This document shows, piece after piece, positions 15,376 through 21,998 of a stretch of 21,998 nucleotides of DNA. Under the pieces are notes generated by a model that was not told where the DNA came from, ran no database searches, and saw only the letters and a list, made by a program, of their open reading frames with translations. How positions within the stretch are numbered: position 1 is the first letter of the stretch; every line of letters starts with the position of its first letter. The DNA comes from JANOXC01 sp031418215 (GTDB lineage Bacteria; Bacteroidota; Bacteroidia; AKYH767-A; OLB10). The DNA lies in NCBI GenBank assembly GCA_031418215.1, contig JANOXC010000048.1, positions 1 through 21,998 of the forward strand, given 5' to 3'. Made by a program: the position numbers and the translations under genes.

Positions 15376-16017
15376 ATGACTCCAATAAAAGTTGCTGTAG
15401 TTGAAGACATTGATGATATCAGGCAGGGATTTTCCTTTTTGATTAATACCGCTGAAGACTTCAAATGCATTGCCACTTTTGCAAGTGCTGAATCCTTATT
15501 GGCTGCCATTGATAACATTACGCCTGACGTAATCATTATGGACATTGGGTTGCCGGGGATGTCGGGCATTGAATGTACCCGTCAGATCAAGATGCGTTTT
15601 CCGGCCATACAGATTATGATATGCACTGTTTTTGAAGACGATGAGCGGCTTTTCAGCGCACTTTCTGCCGGGGCAAGCGGTTATATTTTAAAGCGAACCG
15701 CGCCTGCCGTTTTACTGCAATCATTAAAAGATATTTGCAATGGCGGGTCCCCCATGACGAGCCAGATTGCCAGGAAAGTTGTTTCCTCCATGCAGCATAC
15801 CCATACTAAAATGGAAAAGGCGGAAATTGATTTTCATCTCTCACTTAGGGAGATTGAAATTTTGGAGCTTTTGATTGACGGTTATCGGAACAAGGAGATT
15901 TCGGAAAGGCTTTTTATCAGCCTTCATACGGTGAAATCACACATTTATCGTATTTATGAAAAACTGCACGTTAAATCGCGTGTGGAAGTAATGAAAAAGC
16001 TTTCCAACGGGAATTAA
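15376..16017 (+). CDS. NarL/LuxR-family response regulator
   Basis: 213 aa. The receiver domain (~4-120) has the acidic pair Glu10/Asp11, the phospho-acceptor Asp56 in VIIMDIGLPGMSG, Thr84 in MICTVFED, and the conserved Lys105 in YILKR. The output domain (~150-213) is a LuxR-type helix-turn-helix: LSLREIEILELLIDGYRNKEISERLFISLHTVKSHIYRIYEKL. It should be phosphorylated by the HisKA_3-type kinase encoded divergently and bind DNA as a dimer. The dyad cluster upstream suggests autoregulation. The 127-aa gene starts 32 bp after its stop and is probably on the same transcript. Confidence 0.95.
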   Translation: MTPIKVAVVEDIDDIRQGFSFLINTAEDFKCIATFASAESLLAAIDNITPDVIIMDIGLPGMSGIECTRQIKMRFPAIQIMICTVFEDDERLFSALSAGASGYILKRTAPAVLLQSLKDICNGGSPMTSQIARKVVSSMQHTHTKMEKAEIDFHLSLREIEILELLIDGYRNKEISERLFISLHTVKSHIYRIYEKLHVKSRVEVMKKLSNGN

Positions 16018-16049
16018 GCTTTTTTCAAAATACCTGAAAATTCATACTA

Positions 16050-16433
16050 ATGGCTGATTGCATTTGTGGTGACAAATGCAAAACTTGCATTGTTAAAGTT
16101 GCTTTGAATTTGAAAGAATTAATTCAAGGATTCTATATTCCTCAAGTCAACCTGATGGTTCCTGTGTTGTTTATCGACGGATATACTACAGACTTCTCGA
16201 TATGTGACACTATTACAGTTGAATTGCATAGCGCATTAGCACCTTATTCATTAATTGAATCAGTATCAAATGTGATTCATACAAATGGCAGTGGTAGGTT
16301 TGTGTTTAATGCTGCTACAATTAATCAGTCATATTACATTGCAGTTCGTCATCGTAATTCAGTTGAAACCTGGAGTAAAACACCTTTGTTGTTTAATTCT
16401 ACAACAAAGAGTTTCGATTTCACTACACCTTGA
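16050..16433 (+). CDS. stand-alone 'FDFTTP' domain protein without signal peptide
   Basis: 127 aa. Residues ~18-127 are clearly homologous to the last 97 residues of the 1025-aa protein encoded next: both have LNLKxxIxGFYI, DTITVELHxAxAPxxx, an RHRNSxETWSKTPxxFNS block and end exactly at FDFTTP. The first 17 residues carry four Cys (4, 6, 10, 13) and no signal sequence; an in-frame TGA at 16035 rules out a longer N-terminus. I know this domain as a C-terminal part of large secreted Bacteroidota proteins, usually followed by a dockerin-like segment that is missing here. A cytoplasmic place is therefore puzzling. It may be a duplicated gene end or a small partner of the regulator. A terminator follows. 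Confidence 0.75.
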   Translation: MADCICGDKCKTCIVKVALNLKELIQGFYIPQVNLMVPVLFIDGYTTDFSICDTITVELHSALAPYSLIESVSNVIHTNGSGRFVFNAATINQSYYIAVRHRNSVETWSKTPLLFNSTTKSFDFTTP

Positions 16434-16480
16434 TAATAGCATTTAAGTATTAGTAATTTATCGTTGTAAGTAAAAATCAT

Positions 16481-16513
16481 CCCCTGCAGAATTTACCCTG
16501 CAGGGGTGGTTTT
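16481..16513 (+). terminator. intrinsic terminator
   Basis: A perfect 9-bp stem, CCCCTGCAG (16481-16489) with CTGCAGGGG (16498-16506), has an 8-base loop and is followed by TGG and a run of six T. It should end the regulator and 127-aa gene transcript. Confidence 0.88.
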
Positions 16514-16667
16514 TTATAAAATGGTTCAGCGTAACTTGTTTTTCCTTTACATTTTCATTTTGCCAATGCCTCATTAATTGTTGTTGAAATTGAAAAATAA
16601 TTGGCCTTGAAACTATATTGTTACCCCGCTAAATCGCCTTCGATACTATGAAAATGCATTTTTAATA

Positions 16668-16698
16668 TTGTGAGGGCCAACAATAAGCCCTAACTTTG
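16668..16698 (+). promoter_or_regulatory. Bacteroidota-type promoter of the 1025-aa gene
   Basis: TTG (16668-16670) is followed after 20 bp by TAACTTTG (16691-16698), an exact TAnnTTTG -7 element at the expected spacing. It lies 46 bp before the TTG start codon, giving a leader of about 40 nt that includes a short GC-rich palindrome. Confidence 0.6.
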
Positions 16699-16744
16699 AA
16701 GAATCCGCCCGGCGGGCCTTTTCTGTGGTCATAAATTAACGCTT

Positions 16745-19700
16745 TTGAAATCAATTTTAAGGGAACATTATTTCCTGAGGCTGTTTATTGTGTTTGCACT
16801 GTTTTTAACAGGTAAGGGCAGTGCTTTGGCCGGTGTTGACCCGGTAAAACTGATGTCATATAACTTGTTGAATTATCCAGCAACAAGTAGCTTCGTTTCT
16901 GATACCACATTGAGGAATCCATTTTTCCGTACAATTATTGGTGCTGCCAATCCTGATATACTTGTTGTTCAAGAATTGCGTTCAGACTCAGGGTATATAG
17001 GCTTTCTGAATAATGTGATGAATAAGGCGCTTTCCGGATTTGCTGCTGGTACATATGTTGCCGGAAGTTTGCCTAATAATGACACTAAGAATGGTATCTA
17101 TTACCGCACTTCAAAATTTTCCTTTATAAGTAATACAGCAATAAGGACAGACGCAAATGGACGCGATATCAATGAATTTAAATTGAAACACCTTTTATCA
17201 GGGGATACCATAAGGATTTATTCCGTTCACCTTAAAGCAAGTAGTGGAGCAACTAATGAAGCACAAAGGGCAGAGGAAATTGATAGTCTAAGAAAAGTTA
17301 CTAATGCCTTACCATTGGGATCCAATTTTGTGATTTGTGGAGATTTTAATATTTACAAAGATGGAGAAAGTGCATACATAAAACTGAAGCAGGTAGCCAC
17401 TGGAAAGGAAGGGCACTTTCTAGACCCACTCAATTTAACAGGCACTTGGAATGATACTATTTACAGAGCCTTTCACACACAATCAACACGAATAGTTGCC
17501 TTTGGAGGAGGCTCTACAAATGGATTGGATGATCGTTTTGATATGATCCTGTATTCGAAAGCATTATCAATTCCGGGAGGTGTTGATTTTTCAACCGGTT
17601 CCATGATTCAATTTGGAAATGATGGGATGCATTATAATCAGGCGATTAATTTTCCTGCCAATACTGCCGTATCAGCAGCTGTAGCTGATGCTTTGTATAA
17701 TGCTTCAGACCATATACCGGTAATCGCAACACTGAATTTCAATTACAATACAGTTGCAACAAATGATTTTGGTGTACTTAATTTAGTAAGTCCAACCGGA
17801 AATATCTGTCCTAATGCTGCACAGCAAATGCAGGTACAAATTAAAAATTTTGGGGCATCAACAATTGACTTCTCTTCCACGAATTTACCTCTTGAATTGA
17901 AAGTTATCAATCCTGCAGCAGTGACACAAACATTTAATAAAACCATCACTTCCGGTACATTGGCTGCAAATGGTACGCTTAATGTCACTTTCGATACACC
18001 GCTGAATATGACCCTTTCCGGAGCATATTCATTCAAATCATATACACAGATTAATCAGGATATCAATCACGCTAACGACACCAATAGCACACAGGCGAAT
18101 GTGTATTCGATCAATGTACCTGTAATTTCTCCGGCAGGACCATTGTCAATTTGTAATTCAAGTCCAGTATTGCTGACTTCAAGTGCCGCAGTTTTTTATT
18201 CATGGTCAAATGGAAGTACTACAAATTCAATTCTTGTAGCCTCAACAGGAAATTATTTTGTTACAACAACTGATGCACATGGTTGTCTCACTACTTCAAC
18301 TCCGGTCGTTGTAACAGTTGATTCGTTTAGAGTATCAGGTGTTTTATATAATGAGACGTTTGGCGTGCCAACAGGAACAACATCTATTAGTTCCTATACC
18401 GGGTGGAGGAATGGACCACCAATTACTTATACAAGCACCTCTTCAACACCGAGTGATGTAAGAAAAACAAATCCTTCAGCGCTGGTCAATCTAAGTGATA
18501 CTGGAAATATTTTTATGGGCTTTGCAACTAATGGAGATAGAAATTTTATTATTTCCGGTATAAATACAATAGGTTATCAAAATCTTAAATTATCGTTTGG
18601 TTTACGAAGAGAAAGTACTGGAACGGACACCATTAAAGTTGCGTATAGCGATAATGGCGGTAGTTTTTTACCATTCTCTTTTACACAACTTTCTGTTTCC
18701 AATAGTTGGTTTATGGTAAATGCAACTGCAAACATTCCTGTAACTTCCAATTTAATAATTCAGTTTTCGAAAAACTCTCTCACCACTCAATTTCGTATTG
18801 ATGATGTAAGTCTAACTTATAATTACTATTCCCCAATCATTAGTGCAGGCAGTGCAACAACATTTTGTGCTGGTGGTAATGTTTCGTTAAATGGTACGCC
18901 TGCTTCGGGATATCTCTGGTCCAATGGCGCAATAACCCAAAATATCAACGTTACTGCTTCCGGTAGTTATTCCGTTGTTCAAACATCTGCTAATGGTTGT
19001 ACTGCAATTTCAAATATCATTCCTGTAACCGTTAACCCTATTCTGACTCCATTTGTAAGTATGAATGCATTGCCAACAGGTTCGATTTGCTCAGGGACAT
19101 CTGTTACATTTACCGCAACACCAACCAATGGCGGATTAATGCCAATTTACAATTTTAAGGTGAATAATATCAGTAAACAAAACGGCGCAAACAATACATA
19201 TGTTACTTCCGCATTGTTTAATGGTGATAGTGTAATTTGTGAAATGACAAGTAATGCAAATTGTGCAAGTCCTGTTGTTGCAATCAGTATTAAATATTAT
19301 GCAACAGTTCTGTCGCCTCCAACTTGGTTTTTGGATTATGACAATGATGGTTTTTATAAAGATGGTTCAGCAATTACACAATGCAATAACCCCGGCAATG
19401 GATATACTACTTTGGTAACAGCAGGCGGTGATTGTAATGACAGCAATGCACTTGTAAAGCCCGGCATTGCTGAAATTTGTGGTAATGGAATAGATGATAA
19501 TTGCAACGGCCAGGTGGATGAAGGATGTTCAGTAACATTAAATTTAAAATTATTTATTGAAGGGTTTTACATCGGTAATGGCATGATGATCATGAGCGAC
19601 ACGATAACGGTAGAGCTGCACAATGCTTTTGCTCCTTTTACGATTTATACTGTAACAGGTGTCATTTCTGAATTTGGTGTTGGTAGTTTTGTTTTCCCTC

Positions 19701-19822
19701 TGCCGGTGCTTAACACCAATTGTTATATAGTGATAAGGCATCGAAATTCAATAGAAACCTGGAGCAAGACTCCGGTATTTTTTAATAGTAATGTGAAGAA
19801 TTTTGATTTTACTACCCCCTGA
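16745..19822 (+). CDS. secreted multidomain endonuclease/exonuclease/phosphatase-fold protein
   Basis: 1025 aa. The start is TTG at 16745: the frame opens after a TGA at 16697 with no ATG before the signal peptide (FLRLFIVFALFLTGKGSALA, cleaved near residue 29). Residues ~33-335 are an EEP (DNase I/nuclease-phosphatase) domain with the expected catalytic set: Asn40 (SYNLLN), Glu77 (VVQELR), His162 (VHLKAS), Asp200/Asn202 (GDFN), Asp266 (DDRFDMIL) and Asp322-His323 (SDHIP). Then come a CARDB-like segment (~340-455), an Ig-like segment (~458-525), a jelly-roll-like segment (~530-695), more Ig-like segments (~700-855), a MopE-type metal-binding motif (861-928; GGDCNDSNA, EICGNGIDDNCNGQVDEGC) and the C-terminal FDFTTP domain (929-1025). 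There is no T9SS domain. It is probably an extracellular nuclease or phosphodiesterase; the substrate is not visible. Confidence 0.87.
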   Translation: MKSILREHYFLRLFIVFALFLTGKGSALAGVDPVKLMSYNLLNYPATSSFVSDTTLRNPFFRTIIGAANPDILVVQELRSDSGYIGFLNNVMNKALSGFAAGTYVAGSLPNNDTKNGIYYRTSKFSFISNTAIRTDANGRDINEFKLKHLLSGDTIRIYSVHLKASSGATNEAQRAEEIDSLRKVTNALPLGSNFVICGDFNIYKDGESAYIKLKQVATGKEGHFLDPLNLTGTWNDTIYRAFHTQSTRIVAFGGGSTNGLDDRFDMILYSKALSIPGGVDFSTGSMIQFGNDGMHYNQAINFPANTAVSAAVADALYNASDHIPVIATLNFNYNTVATNDFGVLNLVSPTGNICPNAAQQMQVQIKNFGASTIDFSSTNLPLELKVINPAAVTQTFNKTITSGTLAANGTLNVTFDTPLNMTLSGAYSFKSYTQINQDINHANDTNSTQANVYSINVPVISPAGPLSICNSSPVLLTSSAAVFYSWSNGSTTNSILVASTGNYFVTTTDAHGCLTTSTPVVVTVDSFRVSGVLYNETFGVPTGTTSISSYTGWRNGPPITYTSTSSTPSDVRKTNPSALVNLSDTGNIFMGFATNGDRNFIISGINTIGYQNLKLSFGLRRESTGTDTIKVAYSDNGGSFLPFSFTQLSVSNSWFMVNATANIPVTSNLIIQFSKNSLTTQFRIDDVSLTYNYYSPIISAGSATTFCAGGNVSLNGTPASGYLWSNGAITQNINVTASGSYSVVQTSANGCTAISNIIPVTVNPILTPFVSMNALPTGSICSGTSVTFTATPTNGGLMPIYNFKVNNISKQNGANNTYVTSALFNGDSVICEMTSNANCASPVVAISIKYYATVLSPPTWFLDYDNDGFYKDGSAITQCNNPGNGYTTLVTAGGDCNDSNALVKPGIAEICGNGIDDNCNGQVDEGCSVTLNLKLFIEGFYIGNGMMIMSDTITVELHNAFAPFTIYTVTGVISEFGVGSFVFPLPVLNTNCYIVIRHRNSIETWSKTPVFFNSNVKNFDFTTP

Positions 19823-19913
19823 TATTTTGTCCGGGAGGTTGATTTATATTGTTGTTTTGTTGATTTCTTTTTGAAGGAATAACATTAACGGCCTTTATCC
19901 GTATAAATTTATT

Positions 19914-19921
19914 TAATTTTG
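19914..19921 (+). promoter_or_regulatory. possible -7 element for the thioredoxin-fold gene
   Basis: TAATTTTG matches TAnnTTTG exactly and ends 25 bp before the ATG, but no good -33 element is seen upstream. Confidence 0.35.
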
Positions 19922-19946
19922 GTTTTGTAAATCAACGGGTTTTAGT

Positions 19947-21128
19947 ATGAGAAAATTTATATATATTATTTTTCTTTTCCTGGTCAGCTTCGCTTGTGCA
20001 CAAGAGCCGGCAAAGAACGGAATTCAGTTTCGAAGCATCACTTTTGAACAAGCGAAGGAAGCTTCAGGAAAGGAAGGGAAAATGGTGTTTATGCATGGGT
20101 ATGCATCGTGGTGTCATTACTGTTTATATATGACTGATTCTGTTTATCCAGATAGTACCGTTGGTGCTTTCTACAACCAGCATTTTATTTGCATTAAGAT
20201 GGACCTCGAAAAGGAGGGAGCAGAGCTCAATAAGACTTTAAAGTCTCATACTTTTCCAACGCTCGTGTTTTTTGATTCTACCGGGCAAGTTGTGCACCGA
20301 GCTGCAGGAAGACATTTCAAGCCGATTTTATTGGAATTAGGAAGAGAGGCCATTGAGCCGAGGCGCCAGTTAAGGACATGGCTTAATTTTTACAATGATG
20401 GAAATGTTTCTGCCGACACTGCTTACCAGGTCCTCCGGAAAATAGAAGTGGCCGGGATGGATACACAGGAGCCATTACTGCAATATTTGAATCGTTTAAA
20501 ACCAGAGCAAGTTAGCCTTCCTGAAAACTGGAAGATAATCAATGAGCTTTTTAAAAGTGTAAATGCTCCATTCATGCAAACATTTATTGCACGTAAAAAG
20601 GAATTAGAAAAATTGTATACTTCCAAAACAGTGAACGACAAATTCATTTCGATTTATGGATTCGAATTCTTTATGCGCAACAGATTACTTGATAGTGTTG
20701 GTTACGATAAATTGAAGCAAACAATTAAATCAAATAAACTGGATATTGGGGACATGATTTGCGATTACGCTGATCTTAACAGGATGAAGGCAATGTCGCA
20801 ATATGAACAATATTTTGCTGCGGCCCCTGCTTTTATTGATCATTACTGCAAGGAGGATGCATCCAGAATCAATGAAGTTTCACAGGTTTTTTATGAGCGC
20901 ACACGCGAGCGTGATTTACTGGTTAAAGCTGAGAAATGGATGCGTCAAAGTGTACAGTTGGAGGATGCTTATAGCAGTAACATCCTACTTGCCGGTATAT
21001 TAATTCAGATGGATGAAAAGGTGGAAGCGCAACGCGTTATTCACCATTCAATTGAACTGGCGGCACAGAAAAATATCAGTAATCGATCTGCAATGCTCCT
21101 GCTCGATAAATGTGAAACAATGCATTGA
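19947..21128 (+). CDS. exported thioredoxin-fold protein
   Basis: 393 aa. Residues 1-19 are a signal peptide ending ACAQ; the Cys there lacks a proper lipobox, so signal peptidase I cleavage is more likely. Residues ~30-140 are a thioredoxin fold of the Thioredoxin_7/DUF255-like kind: MVFMHGYASWCHYC with the redox pair Cys56/Cys59, KMDLEKEGAELNKTLKSH, and the cis-proline loop TFPTLVFFD (Pro104). The remaining ~250 residues are alpha-helical and TPR-like in feel (EKWMRQSVQLEDAYSSNILLAGILIQMDEKVEAQRV), probably for partner binding. It would act in the periplasm in disulfide reduction or exchange. The gene stands alone. TTTAGTATGAG, identical to part of dyad 2 at 15273-15283, overlaps its start codon. 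Confidence 0.88.
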   Translation: MRKFIYIIFLFLVSFACAQEPAKNGIQFRSITFEQAKEASGKEGKMVFMHGYASWCHYCLYMTDSVYPDSTVGAFYNQHFICIKMDLEKEGAELNKTLKSHTFPTLVFFDSTGQVVHRAAGRHFKPILLELGREAIEPRRQLRTWLNFYNDGNVSADTAYQVLRKIEVAGMDTQEPLLQYLNRLKPEQVSLPENWKIINELFKSVNAPFMQTFIARKKELEKLYTSKTVNDKFISIYGFEFFMRNRLLDSVGYDKLKQTIKSNKLDIGDMICDYADLNRMKAMSQYEQYFAAAPAFIDHYCKEDASRINEVSQVFYERTRERDLLVKAEKWMRQSVQLEDAYSSNILLAGILIQMDEKVEAQRVIHHSIELAAQKNISNRSAMLLLDKCETMH

Positions 21129-21157
21129 TATCATTAAATATTTTATTGATGCTGATT

Positions 21158-21379
21158 TTATTTTTGCATTTCAGCATAATATTTAAAAAACAGCGGAATG
21201 GTTTCAATGCCTCTCAGGAAATTGAAGATACCATAATGTTCATTGGGTGAATGAATTAAATCACTATCGAGACCAAAGCCCATCAGTACCGATTTTAAAC
21301 CCAGTTCTTTTTCAAACAATGCAACAATTGGAATGCTTCCTCCACCGCGTGTTGGTATTGGTTTCTTATAGAAGCGGCC
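21158..21379 (-). pseudogene. C-terminal fragment of an M20-type dipeptidase, 5' end lost
   Basis: About 74 codons end at the TAA at 21158-21160. The fragment reads FYKKPIPTRGGGSIPI, LGLKSVLMGFGLDSDLIHSP, then NEHYGIFNFLRGIETIPLFF, which is the conserved end of M20 metallodipeptidases (GGSIPxV and MGFGLxxDxIHSPNE, where the His belongs to the metal site). Upstream of about 21371-21380 the frame no longer resembles the family and meets a TAG at 21422-21424, with no start codon in between. The rest of the gene (several hundred codons) is absent. Either the gene was cut by a rearrangement or the sequence joins two unrelated pieces. It is convergent with the thioredoxin-fold gene, 29 bp away. Confidence 0.85.
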
Positions 21380-21381
21380 AT

Positions 21382-21998
21382 GGAATAGAAATTTATGCTG
21401 TGGTGGCTTATAAAAATGCTGCTAAGAACTGGCCGCAGTGGGAAGCCTATAAGTGGAATGGGACCGATTTTACATTATCCAACGCAATTCAAGTTGGTGA
21501 TTCCGCAGTTGAGACTGCTATACACGTGGATGGTGATCAAAATGGTTTTGTTGAAATAGTTTGGGATCACTTTGAAAATAATACTTATTCGATTCAACGT
21601 ACGGGTGGGGATATTGACAGGTCTTCCCCTTATGCTTTAAGTATAGACCCAGCTAGTATTGTAGGGGGACCGCAAGCTCCGTATCATGCAGGTACACTTG
21701 CATATCCTGATGTAGCCATCTCGACATATGATAACGAGGACACTAGTTTTGTTTGTTTCTCCTGGCAGGAAGATGATGGATTTGGTCGACAATATGTAGT
21801 AGGATTTGGTTGGTGGTTTTATGAATTATATGACATCAGCGGAGATACTAATATAACAAGATCTTCATTACCACCAGCCAATAATTTCATTGATTATAAT
21901 ACTGCAACTAGATCAATTGGCAAGACGTCTATCAGTATTACTGAACGACATGGCTTTGGTTATAAATTCCAGCCCCAGGTAGCTTGGGAAGAAGATTC
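21382..21998 (+). CDS. interior of a surface/exported protein, both ends missing
   Basis: The frame is open from the junction to the window end (about 205 codons). The text GIEIYAVVAYKNAAKNW, YKWNGTDFTLSNAIQVGDSA and HVDGDQNGFVEIVWDH, then the related PDVAISTYDNEDTSFVCFSW and PQVAWEEDS, shows repeats with 'PDVA...W' spacing, as in propeller-like Bacteroidota exoproteins. There is no signal peptide and no credible start: the in-frame ATG at 21319 lies inside the dipeptidase fragment on the other strand. The 5' part is therefore missing, and the 3' part is cut by the window edge. The family is not identified. Confidence 0.65.

Larger units (their letters stand above)
16434..16744. other. spacer with terminator and promoter
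   Basis: This 311-bp gap holds the terminator at 16481-16513 and the promoter at 16668-16698. A short GC-rich palindrome, GCCC-GGC-GGGC (16707-16717), followed by CTTTTCT, lies in the predicted leader of the large gene and could attenuate it. No gene is seen. Confidence 0.6.

Noticed and set aside
21319..21998. A start codon at 21319 for the last plus-strand ORF
   Set aside because: The first ~20 codons lie on the opposite strand of the well-conserved end of the M20 dipeptidase, so the continuous frame across the junction is accidental.

Overview
The window looks like chromosome of a member of the Bacteroidota, probably near the Chitinophagales/Sphingobacteriales. The evidence is type IX secretion (T9SS) C-terminal sorting domains, a tail-fibre-like exoprotein, SPI signal peptides ending in 'AQ', TAnnTTTG promoter elements, AT-rich spacers without clear Shine-Dalgarno sequences, and a futalosine-pathway gene. 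The organism assignment is inferred from gene content only. No mobile element, CRISPR array, rRNA or tRNA was recognised.

Positions 1-7682 are all minus strand. Read in the direction of transcription they hold a PTPS-type pterin synthase, a three-gene secreted cassette (144-aa T9SS protein, 928-aa fibre-like protein, 476-aa propeller-like T9SS protein), folE, a repeat-rich spacer, fabD and the 5' part of purB (cut by the window edge). FolE and the PTPS homologue catalyse consecutive steps from GTP to 6-pyruvoyl-tetrahydropterin, yet the 4.7-kb surface cassette separates them. The fabD upstream region is built from an 8-bp tandem repeat interrupted by an imperfect hairpin.

Positions 7750-12635 are mixed housekeeping and envelope genes: mqnB (+), a secreted VWA protein (+), a phosphatidylserine decarboxylase family gene (-), a Glu/Leu-type dehydrogenase (-), and a small lipoprotein with a duplicated His/Cys motif (-). 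Two near-perfect palindromes lie in the spacers around the dehydrogenase.

Positions 12973-16433 hold a divergent two-component pair: a soluble GAF-PAS-PAS histidine kinase (-) and a NarL-type response regulator (+). Their 426-bp spacer carries several related TCATACTTTAGTATGA-like dyads. A 127-aa protein without a signal peptide follows the regulator and ends at a clear terminator. Its domain recurs as the C-terminus of the next gene, a 1025-aa secreted endonuclease/exonuclease/phosphatase-fold protein with Ig-like and MopE-type modules. A secreted thioredoxin-fold protein follows (19947-21128).

At about 21370-21385 the sequence changes abruptly. The C-terminal end of an M20-type dipeptidase (-) runs directly into the interior of an unrelated surface-protein ORF (+) that stays open to the window end. 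This is either a rearrangement or an assembly chimera, and the last ~620 bases should not be assumed contiguous with the rest.
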